From NCBI RefSeq assembly GCF_010183535.1, contig NC_071331.1, positions 17,422,001-17,486,000 on the forward strand: DNA of 64,000 nucleotides, written 5' to 3'. Below are positions 22,928-33,921 of this stretch, piece by piece. The notes below the pieces were generated by a model that did not search any database, was not told the DNA's origin, and was given only the letters and a program-made list of their open reading frames with translations. How positions within the stretch are numbered: position 1 is the stretch's first letter; each line of letters starts with the position of its first letter. Both the position numbers and the translations under genes were made by a program. This stretch comes from Caenorhabditis remanei (Eukaryota; Nematoda; Chromadorea; Rhabditida; Rhabditidae).

Positions 22928-24838
22928 ATGGTCGCACCATCCAAATTCCCCTTTTTGCACTTGCCGCACCTTGCAAGAAATGAAGTCTTGAGACAGTTGA
23001 CTCCATTCGAAATGTAAGTTGAACTCGAAACATTTCATGTAAAATCAAGTGTAGAGTTCCGTTAGACCTATTGGACCTATGCGTGTTCATTTTATCATCG
23101 TATGGTCTTTGAATTTATGAACCCCAAGAAACGATTTTCAAGTTTTTAGGTTGACGAATTTATTTAAAATCGGTTTTGTTTAAACAGCAACCATATTCAT
23201 CATCGAATGATCATTCAGTAATTCAATAAGAATTCAAGTTGAGTATAATATGTCTTCATGAATATTATTACCATAAATCACCTTTTGAAGTCTTTTTTGT
23301 ATGAACGTTTTCAGAATTATATTGTCTCTATGCAGTAAATCCGCAAACAAGCTATGCAAGAGCATTCAGAAGAGAGCAACTAATGGTGGATGTTGCGGAA
23401 ATGGAAACAGAATCGAACTGAAACTTTCATCAAAGAATGAGATCACATTAAAGTTCCGTGATCTACGACTAACTACATGGAGTTTCTATTTCGATGATTC
23501 AATTGATTCCAGAAGTTTTAAAGTTATGAAAGACTTGTATACTTACTCGTGGACACCTAGTGAGGATCAAGTGAAATATATAATCTTTTGGTTAGTTTGA
23601 TTACAATGAACACGTTTTAGGTATTCAAATATTTATCTGAAACACTGGCAATTCATTTCTGAAAAGAATTCATTTCTGAAAAGATCCTATCTTTGAAAGA
23701 GAAAGGTACATTTTTCAAAATCGATAGATCGTTAAAGTGGGCGGAGCGAAACGGCGTATGACATAAAATTCATTGAACCATTGTTACCAAAGTATTTTAA
23801 AAGCTATAAAAACTAGTCTGAAATTCAAGAAAAGTGTAGTAACTTTTGTAATTTTAGGAATGAACGAACTCGTCTCGACCACAATCTACGGTTATTTACT
23901 ACCGGACCTGACAATATTGATGTGATCGAAAGATGGGTATTGTATCTATTGGATTTGTTCAATGCTTCGTTGGACAAACTGCATTTGAACTCACAATATT
24001 TTGGAATCGAGGAAAACAAAAGAATTATTAATACTTTCGGAACGGAGGGTTCTGTGACGACATTTGTTTTGGAAAATGGCAATGTAAAAGGAAAAGAAGA
24101 TGAAGAATTGATTCGTTGGATATTGGAGAACCAACCTGCTAGAAGGCATCTTAAACTCAATTTCCTTCCTAATGAGGGATTTAGATTCGACTTCAATACA
24201 TTCAAATACTATTTTTGGGACATAACAATTGAGAACTCAAAATGGATTTCCTTGGAACAAACTTTTGATATTAACTCAATGGCGATCGAACTACTTGGAT
24301 CCAGCTTTACAAACAACGAATTCAAGATAATAATGAACAAATGGAAGAACGGATGGAATCCGAACTGGTCTTCAATGAAAATTGAATTCAGTGAAACTTT
24401 GGATATTGAAAACTTCGTCAATGAACATTTGTTCGAAAACGAGGGGTAAGTGATAGTTTATCAGCCTGCCACAAAACTCAGCATTGAAAAAATCACTAAC
24501 TAGTCTCATTGGCTATGAATTTTTTTGACCAGTTTCCTAGGAATATTTTGATATTAAAACATATCATGATTAGTGCTTGATGCATGTGCCGCGATATGTT
24601 TGAGCAAGACGTACACAGTCTGATGAATTATTGTAACACGATAGACGTGGAAACAAACCTATATGAATATTTTTACAGAGATCCTGATCTAAAACCATTC
24701 GTACTTTCAAATATTTTTCGTTTGCTTCCTGGTAATGAGAATACAATTGTTTACAATGTTACACGGTCAGATAATACCGTCATTACAATTCGAATCAAAG
24801 AGAACTTTGCAGACTTCTTTTTGTATAATTTACGTTAG
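22928..24838 (+). CDS. F-box protein with FBA_2-type domain, copy 1
   Basis: Exons 22928-23013, 23315-23590, 23858-24445 and 24679-24838 give 369 residues in consistent phase. The N-terminus is a nematode F-box: FPFLHLPHLARNEVLRQL, then PFEIIILSLCSKSANK across the first junction. This binds SKP1 in an SCF ubiquitin ligase. The rest fits the F-box-associated (FBA_2) region of the fbxb-type families, with the late segment DPDLKPF and NTIVYNVTRSDNTVITIRI, used for substrate binding. An acceptor six bases before the ATG suggests trans-splicing. It is a close tandem paralogue of the gene at 25756-27676, with exons 1-3 of identical length. These families expand and turn over quickly in Caenorhabditis, and the substrate is unknown. 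Confidence 0.85.
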
Positions 24839-25239
24839 CCATATGCCAGTAACACTAATAAGTAGGCATTATTGTTAAGAATATCCAGCCTACTTTTTAA
24901 AAAATGTTGTTTTAATTTTCAGTTTCTGTTCTAAATAATTCTTCCAACTAAATACAAACTACAAGAAACGAGGTTTTTCTGATTTCCCCACAATTCTATT
25001 TTATTTTTACTGTAATCTTATTTCCTAATTATCACGAATTCCATTGTAAAAAATATGTATGTATTTATTCCCCAATTTCCGTGAATCGTATTCGTTCTTA
25101 TCTTATTTTTCACAATTTCTTCAAACTTTTAAAATAAATAAATAAGTATTCCCAGAGAAATTGACATCGTGGATCTTCAAAACGACATACCGTAAAAACT
25201 CTATTTCAGGTGCATGTCAGAAATTATCTGATTTGACAT
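24839..25239. other. 3' flank of F-box gene 1
   Basis: No gene. Contains sequence shared with the 3' flank of copy 2 (27690-27960), including an AGAATATCCAGCCTACTT block. Confidence 0.5.
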
Positions 25240-25455
25240 TTTATTCAATTTTGATTAGACAAATCGTTCATTCTCAATTCTGTAATTCCCATAGTTTCTT
25301 CTCAAATTATCTCCTTGTTTGTGATCTCTGAATAATTCATTCAATTATCTAAATGCCCCCTTTTTTCTTAAACTTATCTTTCCATTAAAATTTAAACTTT
25401 CTAATCTTTTCAGAATTTCTATTTCAATATTTTCTAAATTAAAAATGTCATGTAC
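25240..25455. repeat. Segmental repeat S, copy 2 (shortened)
   Basis: Matches 21560-21780 with indels and then joins directly to the hairpin-containing upstream region of F-box gene 2, so the LINE remnant found in the first unit is missing here. Confidence 0.65.
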
Positions 25456-25478
25456 ACATATGCAACACTTGTGCGGCT

Positions 25479-25515
25479 CTAAGGCAGCAGGAGTTACGAA
25501 TAACTGCTGCGTTAG
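25479..25515 (+). other. Conserved hairpin upstream of F-box gene 2
   Basis: CTAAGGCAGCAG and CTGCTGCGTTAG pair with one mismatch around a 13-base loop. It is the counterpart of 22647-22689. The loop differs in length and sequence while the right arm is identical. Confidence 0.5.
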
Positions 25516-25755
25516 TGTTGCGTTACTGTAGCAGAAAGTACCCGAGATTGTTCTCTGTCATCCAATATTCTTCGATTGACCCCTTCGTTTCCTAGTCGAC
25601 CAGACGGTACACAGAGAGCCTGTCAGACCCCTCATTATTTTCTTCACTGTCTTCACGTAACCTCTCTCCTTTCTCTGTGGCCGAGACCTCATTCATTCAC
25701 GACTATTGATTACCAGATACTGCCTGTTCTGCCTGGCGAAGCTTCCAGCTGAAGA

Positions 25756-27676
25756 ATGGTCGCACCATCCAAATTCCCCTTTTTGCACTTGCCGCACCTT
25801 GCAAGAAACGAAGTCTTGAGACAGTTGACTCCATTCGAAATGTAAGTTGAACTCGAAACATTTCATGTAAAACCAAGTGTAGAGTTCCGTTAGACCTATT
25901 GGACCTATGCGTGTTCATTTTATCATCGTATGGTCTTTGAATTTATGAACCCCAAGAAACGATTTTCAAGTTTTTAGGTTGACGAATTTATTTAAAATCG
26001 GTTTTGTTTAAACAGCAACCATATTCATCATCGAATGATCATTCAGTAATTCAATAAGAATTCAAGTTGAGTATAATATGTCTTCATGAATATTATTACC
26101 ATAAATCACCTTTTAAAGTCTTTTTCTGTATGAACGTTTTCAGAATTATATTGTCTCTATGCAGTAAATCCGCAAACAAGCTATGCAAGGACATTCGGAA
26201 AAGAGCAACTAATGGTGGATGTTGCGGAAATGGAAACAGAATCGAACTGAAATTTTCATCAAGGAATGAAATCACATTGAGGTTCCGTGATCCACGACTA
26301 ACTACATGGAGTTTCTATATCGAGGATTCAATTGATTCCAGAAGTTTTAAAGTTATAAAAAACTTGTATACTTCCTCTTGGACACCTAGTGAAGATCAAG
26401 TGAAATTTATCATTTTTCGGTTAGTTCGATTATAAGAAAATGAGGTTGAAATTCTAAAAATAGCATACCATAGTCTCCGCCCCTTTGACCTACCGAAAAA
26501 ATAGGACTGGAAATTCATTTCTGAATAGATTTCGATCCTATCTTTCGAAAGAAAACTGTTCATTTTTCAAATTCAATCGATCGTCTGAGGAAGCGGAGCC
26601 AACTGGCGTATGACATAAAATTGTATGACATTAGTTTGTAATTTTAGGAATGAACGAACTCGTCTCGACCACAATCTACGGTTATTTACTACCGGACCTG
26701 ACGATATCGAAGTGATCGAAAGATGGGTATTGTACCTATCTGATTTGTTCAATGCTTCGTTGGACAAGCTGCATTTGAACTCAGAATATCTTGGAATCGA
26801 GGAAAACAAAAGAATTATCAATGCTTTCGGAACGGAGGGTTCTATGACAACTTTTGTTTTGGAAAATGGCAATGTAAAAGGAAAAGAAGATGAAGAATTG
26901 ATTCGTTGGATATTGGAGAACCAACCTGCTAGAAGGCATCTTACTCTCAATTTCCTTCCTAATGAGGGATTTAGCTTTGACTTCAAAACATTGAAATACT
27001 ATTTTTGGGACATAAAAATTGAGAACTCCAAATGGATTTCCTTGGAACAAACTTTTGATATCAACTCAATGATAATTAAACTAGCTGGATCGAGCTTTAC
27101 AAACAACGAATTCAAGATAATAATGAACAAATGGAAGAACGGATGGAATCCGAACTGGTCTTCAATGAAAATTGAATTCAGTGAAACTCTGGATGTTGAA
27201 AACTTCGTCAGTGAAAATTTGTCCGATAACGAAGTGTAAGTGATAGTTTGTCAGTCTCAGAATTGTAAAGCGACGTAGAATTGCGTGGAGTTTGGACATC
27301 GTAGATGTGCTGTCTAACTAGTCTACATCTGAAAATTGACTCTTATGCTTTGAGTTTTCGATCAGTTTCCTAGAGATATTTTGATATATTTGAGCTAGAC
27401 GTAAACCGTCTGATGAATTATTGCAACACGATAAGCCCCTACCTATATGAATATTTTTACAGGGATCCTGCATCTAAACCGTTACTAAACGTATTTGCAA
27501 ATCTAAATTTGCGTCTCGGTGGTGCTGAAGATACAATTGTATACAATGTTTCACGGCCAGATAAAACAGTCATGACAATTCGAATCAATGACAAGATTGT
27601 AGACTTCATTTTGTATAATTTACGTAAGCCATATGCCATTAACTCTTCTAAAGAATTCTTTCAAATAAGTACATAA
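25756..27676 (+). CDS. F-box protein with FBA_2-type domain, copy 2
   Basis: Exons 25756-25841, 26144-26419, 26648-27235 and 27463-27676 give 387 residues. Exons 1-3 have exactly the lengths of copy 1, and intron 1 is nearly identical between the two, so the duplication is recent or has been homogenised. The F-box sequence is unchanged. The second junction changes a tryptophan to arginine. The last exon is 18 codons longer than in copy 1, ending EFFQIST after the shared FILYNLR. Internal substitutions are scattered in the substrate-binding region. SCF adaptor role as for copy 1; target unknown. Both copies look intact. Confidence 0.85.
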
Positions 27677-27689
27677 AACTAGCCTCGAT

Positions 27690-28690
27690 GCAAAACGAGG
27701 TCTTTCTGATTTCCCCACAATTTTACTTTTACTGAAATCGTATTTCCTAATTATCAAGAATTCTATTGTAAAAAGCATGTATGTACTCATTCGCTACCTT
27801 CCGTGAATCGTACTCGTTCTTGTCTTACTCTGACAAGTATGGATTATTGTTAAGAATATCCAGCCTACTTAAAAACATGTTCTATTAATTTTTTAGTCTT
27901 TGTTTCTGTTCTAAAGAATTCGTCGAACTAAGTACAAACTCGAAGCAAAACAAGGTTTTTCTGAATTCCCCACAGTTCTATTTTACTTTTACTGAAATCT
28001 TATTTCCTAATTTCTAATCTTCTACTAATTTCCTAATTTGAATTGTTTAATCTTTTCAGTACTTTTATTTCAATCTTTTTTTCCTAAATTAATAACTCTT
28101 TTCTCATGTACCACAAAATGGTCCCTTCTTTCCCGTCTCTATAACAACTCTAAAATTTCAGAAAAATTTTTTAATGCATTATGTTTTTCCAGAGATACTA
28201 CTATTCTTTTCTGATTTATTCACAATGCCATTTTACTTTTATTGAAGTCGTATTTCCTAATTATCACGAATTCCATTGCAAAAAGTATGTATGTATTTAT
28301 TCCTCAATTTCCGTGAATCGTACTTGTTTTTATCTTATTTTTCACAATTTTTTCAAATTTTAAAAATAAATAAGTATGTTTATTCCCTCAAACGACTCAA
28401 AATTTCAGAAAAATGAAAAAGTAAATCTTTTTCGACTAATGCATTACGTTTTCCCACATATACTACTATTCTGTAAAGGAAGTAAACAACAATAATTTTC
28501 TTTCCTAAAAAAGAAAACAAATAGATATAATCAGAAGTTCTCAATCGATCACAACGACTGTAATTGGTACCGTAATTCAGTTCGATCACTCAATCTGTCG
28601 TATACTTTGGATCATCAATATTGTGTTTTCTTTTGAGAATACAACATCTAAAAGGGGACGCCGACAGAATATATCAACAGATTGTCGTCG
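27690..28690. repeat. Repeat mosaic downstream of F-box gene 2
   Basis: Contains a copy of the F-box gene 3' flank (with the CCAGCCTACTT block), segmental repeat S copy 3 (about 28020-28590) and, joined to it at ACTCAAT, a fragment of the LINE remnant (GTCGTATACTTTGG onward). No coding capacity was recognised. Confidence 0.65.
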
Positions 28691-28861
28691 TAAAAGGGAG
28701 TCGATCACTGAGTGACGGTCATTCAGGTCATTGCAAAGATAGGTGAGAGTCGTTCACTGCTCTTGTCACACATTTTTGGTCTCTTCCGTTTCTTCTGGTG
28801 TTCTTTTTCTTCCCCCTTTGGAAAATGAGATTCAATTTATTCAATTCTCTCCTTCAAATCT

Positions 28862-30218
28862 ATGGACGCACTCGCTATTATTCAAGATATTCGAGAAAAG
28901 AGAAGACGAAAGGGTCCCTCAATGTAAGTCCTTCTTTTAATTTAGTCTACTACCATTGTGGCTGAAATTATATTTTCAAAGAAAATTTGTCTCGTTTTCA
29001 GGATCTTCGAAATAACATGACTGATCAGAAGCGATTGAAGTTTGAGGTGAAGATGAAAGTGGGCAGAAAGGTGAGAATATTTAACAAGTTTTCAGATTTA
29101 GAGCTGTTTCAATATATTCTTTTTGGCTCATTTCTCATCCTGAGTTTTTGCCTGAATGGAAAGAAGGTGCCAGTTTTTTGCAAGTTTCAGAAGAAAGGCT
29201 AACTTTGAGAGTGAATCACGGAGCCACCTGTTATACGATCGGATTGAGTTTTGTAGAGTATATAGATTAAACCTAGAGCTTCATTATTGTGTAGTTGTTA
29301 ACCTTTTGTACAGGCTCTAAAAAATTTTGCAAGTTTTCAAAAATATAACGGAAAGTTTGCTCAAACATCCTGAAAAATTGAATCATTCGTTTCTGAATGA
29401 CGAGTATTTTTTGATTCCCCGTCTTCTGAATCCAAATGCTTCCTCCTGTATTCCATCTTCTCTTCTTCCAACAATTTGCTCCTTTTTCAGTACGAACACC
29501 GCTCCTTGGAACTGCGTTGTCGATTCGATGAATCTGGAAAACAAGAATGGATTCTCTACATTATCAAGTATGCAGATTACACTTCCTACGACTACTTTTC
29601 TCTTTCTGACAGCTTCATCATTCAGTTGTTTGGTAAGAAGACATCACAAGTTTCTCATCGAATTCATCAATATTTCAGATGAAACAAAAAACTCAAAGTG
29701 CACTCTTGTGTTGGTAGAAGATGTTCTTCGGTTTAAGATGAACAGTTTGTCAGATAAATGGAGATTCGTTGAGTTCATAAGGGCAAATTTGGATAGTAAA
29801 GGTAAGATTTGATATATAAATATATTCAATTTTTTCTATATTTTCAGCTCACTTGTGCTCCGGAACATTGGAAATTTTCCCTCATCAAACCACAATGTCT
29901 CTCCCAATCCACGTATTATTCCATCACACTTGTCTCCTCATTATCTCTCAAAATACCCAAAAAATTATAGCTCATAAGTCACTTTTCGACTTTGAAATGC
30001 TTGTTTTCAAGGGTAAAAAACTAGTTTTTGTCTGTAAAACTCCTCAAAAACTTCCCGAGTTATGGTCGATTCATATCGAGAATCTCGAGAAATTATCCGA
30101 TTTGATGACTGAAGGAATCGAGATTCGTGATCTCCCGATAACCATGAATCAAATGAAGAGAGAAACATCTGAATACGTGCAAATTCCTTCTGCGTATTCA
30201 GTTTATACGGATTTCTAA
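28862..30218 (+). CDS. PH-domain adaptor-like protein, possibly PH + PTB
   Basis: Exons 28862-28923, 29096-29252, 29491-29632, 29679-29801 and 29848-30218 give 284 residues, all junctions in phase. Residues about 20-105 look like a pleckstrin-homology domain: a strand with FLPEWKEGASFLQVSEERL, then a terminal helix FDESGKQEWILYIIKY with the conserved Trp. The second half has alternating strands and could be an IRS/DOK-type PTB domain, but this is only a visual impression. The C-terminus ends with tyrosines in a possible SH2-ligand context (EYVQIP, then AYSVYTDF). Together this suggests a membrane-recruited signalling adaptor. Another open stretch at 28987-29070 was left out because it breaks the frame. 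Confidence 0.65.
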
Positions 30219-32980
30219 TTAGTTCAATTTGTACAATGTTGACGTTATGTTTACTTTTATTTGTATCTCCCTCTCCCCTCTTTCTCTGTTTCAATGAGCT
30301 TTACAATAAATATAAAAAATATAAGAAGTCAAAAATGTTCAAAGGTTAAACTAGTAATTCGATTAAAAGGGTTCAGATTGGATTAGAAAAAAAAATGGAA
30401 TGGAGGAGTTTTATGTTAGTACGAAATGTCTTATTTTCTAGAGTGAACATTTAGAAATGAGAAGGTCGAATAGCTGCTCTTTCCCAAATTGAATTGAAGG
30501 CATTTCTAGAAATTTCAAAAGACTTACGGTAGGATTTTTAATGTGGTGTGTGAGGAACTGCTGCAACAGTAGATTCCAATTTCACAATTTATATAGAAAA
30601 TTGTCGAACTTGATGCTCATACTACACATGAAAGCAACATCATTTGAGTATGAACTAGACTGAATGTAATTAAAACCTTTCTAGTAATAGCTCTCTCAAG
30701 TGTCTATAAAATTCTCAAAGCAAAGTGACTTTTGCACTGAAAAAAGAAATTTCTGGTTCACTTTTTTTCAAACGAGAAACTATGAACTTCTAGAGCTTCA
30801 ATTGAAAGTTCCATTATTGATTTCTTGGTTTCTAAGTTCTAATGATATCCCCACTATATGATCCTCCATCCTTGATGTCTATGACAATATCGATGTCCAT
30901 GAGCAATAGTAGATTTAATTAAGAAAAAGAAGTGAATAAAAATACATGTTATGTATGTAGATGGAAATCTGTCAAATGGTATGCTTCAATCGGATTTAAG
31001 ACAATTTTAAATAGCTGACGAAACGATAATTCAATTATCTTCTAGTTTACATAATTCCTTAATTGTTTCCTTGATTTTGATTTTGTATTTTAAATTTTGA
31101 ATTTACCGGAACCGGAACGAACTTCTTTTTCTTCCAATGATCTCAACGTTCACGTCATCTCTGTATTGTAAATTCATGAAACATTCTGTCCTTGACCTAT
31201 CAGTTTCTTCCAGACGGCGTGTTGTGAATAAAACAAAACATTGGAATCATTCTCCCTATTTCTGGGGAAGAAGTTGTGAGACTCCTCAAAACTAGACTGA
31301 ATTCTGGATATTTGCGGTCAAATTGTTCCTGCTTTTCTTGACTCTCTTCCGGTTTCCAGAAAACTTTCTAGTATTTTGGAACACACATCACTCGGATTAA
31401 TAAAATCGGATCACTTTTTCTTCCTTGGATGATTCAGTTTAGTTTTTGTAACTTTCCAATATCTGGAATTTTCAACTTGCAAAATTAAATGATATCAGAT
31501 CAAAAAAAAAAAAAAATATATCAAGGACTTGACGGGGTTTTTCTGAATGCTCTCCACCGAAAGATGAGAAAAATAGAATGAGAATACAGTTTCAATCTAT
31601 CAATTAGGAAGTTATCTATACCCTAAAAAGTCCAACTACGAAGTTATTCTCACTAGAATATCTACGGCTTCTTTTAAATTTTTGTGACTTTAAGTGCACA
31701 AAACAGAATTCCTTCTTTTTCCCATATTTTGTCATAATCCTCTGTCTATTGTCATATTTAGATCATTAAGTTTATCCGAACTCACATCATTCTGTCTTCT
31801 TTTTCTTTTCAGGTCATTTTGTATGATATGCCTGAATCCCCTTAATGCACTCATAATCTCCATTTCCCTATTGTCCACAACTACTTTATTCTCTTTTCAA
31901 CTTCCTATCTACCTACTAATTCATCTCAATTCCACCTACGGTAATCCGAAAAGTGATGTATGATTGTCATTTCGTCGTCGTACCAATTCCATTTCCCCGG
32001 AACTATTTTCCAGAATACAAAAATGATACCGACTACTAGTCTCGTATCCAAAAGTGGCGTTTATCGTAAGAAAAGAGGATACAAAAAAACAGACAAACTC
32101 CAAAAACCAAACAACAATTTCTCTTTGTAAAGCGTTCGGTGTTCGATAGTTTGTACTTGGTGAATGGGATTTCAGGTTTTTAGTTTTTGGATTAGTTTTT
32201 GTTTATTGTAGCGGCACGCTTCTTACAACCGCGCTCTACCGAAACAGAAGGAAACTGTGTGCGAAATCGAGAAGCGCAGAGTAAAAGAGACATTTTTCAA
32301 GGGTATTTCGGCGGATCGCAGTTGTGACAACATCCCGAACTATTATCAGATGAACAAGTTAAGGTTCGCAAATCCTTTTTTTCAGTTTCGGTAGAGCGAA
32401 GTTGTATGAACCATTCGGCTCTAATAAAGTTGAAGAATAGGATAATGAGAGTCTCTGAAACGAAACAGGAAAAACGTTCACAATCTGTTTTTTTTTCAAA
32501 TTTTTTGCTCCCATTGTCTTTTTTTCTTTTTCCGTTTCTACTGAATTCCATTCTCGACTCAAAGTACTTCTTGTTCCGACGAAGGCATGAGGCGACGAGA
32601 CTAGGCTCCGCCCCCTTTTTCCAGTCTCCTTAAAAACCGAGGTTCCGCCCACAAGATTTGATTCAGTCTCTCACATTTCTTGTCGTGTCGTCGGCTGGAC
32701 TGATTTATTAAATTTTTAATCTTGCACGAGATTTTAGAAAATATTTCCCATATTTCTTCGTTATCTAGTTTTTCGGGGCAGAAAAAGAAGAAAATGACGT
32801 CTTTAAGATCCGTCAAAAAAGCCGAAAAGTCCCTCCCAAAAAAAGAAAAGAGACGGGAGAAACTAATGGTCCGAAACGAACGAAAAGAGCATTTTCATCT
32901 GACCCATCTCGGATTGTCCTTCTTCTTCTTTTTCTTCTTCTTCTTTCTTTTCTCTTCCCCATATTTTACATTTTCCAGGT
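30219..32980. other. Intergenic, one inverted repeat, no supported gene
   Basis: Holds the 3' end of the PH gene (AATAAA near 30305), an AT-rich spacer and the inverted repeat at 32223-32409. No conserved exon was recognised on either strand. Confidence 0.5.
32223..32409. repeat. Short inverted-repeat element
   Basis: CTTACAACCGCGCTCTACCG at the left and its near-complement around TTCGGTAGAGCGAAGTTGTA at the right, with weaker pairing outside. About 130 bases lie between. Probably a small foldback element upstream of the peptide gene. Confidence 0.5.
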
Positions 32981-33271
32981 ATGTCGGTCTCTTCCAAGAC
33001 TCTTCTCTTCTTCTTTTTCTTCACCGTTCTTCTTCTCGTCACCATCGTCGATGCTCAACGATTCATCGTAAGTTTCTTTTCCAATCACCTACCGTAACCC
33101 TCAACGTCATCTGAATTCTGAATATTCCAGGACGTGATGATGGCTCGAAACGAGGAGCTCAACGGACTCCTGAGCAAAAGTCGTCGTTACGCAGCCAACG
33201 GAAATTCTCCAATGCTCAAGAGAAACTCATTGTTGGATAATCTTTATAATATCGGATATTTTCAGTATTGA
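32981..33271 (+). CDS. Candidate neuropeptide / secreted peptide precursor
   Basis: Two exons, 32981-33067 and 33131-33271, give 75 residues. A TTTTCCAG acceptor lies two bases before the ATG, typical of a trans-spliced start. The first 25 residues are a strong signal peptide ending VDAQ. The mature part contains two dibasic sites, RR near residue 50 and KR near residue 60. Cleavage there would leave an N-terminal piece, a short YAANGNSPML and a C-terminal NSLLDNLYNIGYFQY. No Gly-Lys-Arg amidation site is seen. I did not recognise the family. It could instead be an unprocessed secreted protein. AATAAA near 33524 could end the gene. Confidence 0.65.
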
Positions 33272-33921
33272 GTCCTTTCTTCTATCACTCGGATTTCAGA
33301 TTTTCAGTTTTTTTCTTTTTTTCTCATTTTTTGAATGAATCTGAGTAATTTGTTTTCATTCTTTTTTGTATTTTTCTATCTCAATCTCAAAATCAGATGA
33401 TGTAGAAAGTGACGAGATTCCAAAAAACAGAAAAAATCGTAGAGATTGTATTAATCTCACATTTATTATTCATCTCATTTTCTATCACATACACATTTTT
33501 CCACAACCATTAAACCCCTAATGAATAAAAAGAAGAAGAAGAAGAGTATGTTATGAAACAAGAAGAAAAAGCACCGAGATGGGGTAACGGGGTGGGATCA
33601 AGGGAGGGATAAAAGCAATAAGTAATGTATTTTTGTAGTTTGGATAAGAGAGCGATTGTCTCGATATGTAAGGGAGGGGGAATCTCAAGTAGATTAGAAT
33701 ACGGGTTGGTAGAAAGACTAGATTATTTGACATGAACCAAGTTTTAGACATTATGCGTAACGGAAAACGGAGATTTGAAATGACAGAGATGGCTCCAGAA
33801 CCATTGAATGAAATGCAAGAAATCCATTCTCTATCCTTCCAAACCCAAGAAATCTCAAAAAAAGTACATTGATGCAATTCAGGACTAAAAATACATATAG
33901 AAAAGAAAACATGCAGTAAAA
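33272..33921. other. Convergent 3' ends of the peptide gene and nischarin
   Basis: No coding sequence. A plus-strand AATAAA near 33524 and a minus-strand AATAAA near 33462-33467 lie about 60 bases apart and crossed over, so the two transcripts may overlap at their tails. Confidence 0.4.

Noticed and set aside
28987..29070. Open stretch with NNMTDQKRLKFEVKMKVGRK and flanking AG/GT, as an exon of the PH gene
   Set aside because: Its only open frame does not match the phase of exon 1, and the gap to the next exon would be 25 bases; joining exon 1 directly to 29096 keeps the frame.
32981..33271. Assignment of the peptide precursor to the PDF family
   Set aside because: A short NEELNGLL-like stretch recalls PDF peptides, but spacing, amidation signal and the C-terminal peptide do not fit.
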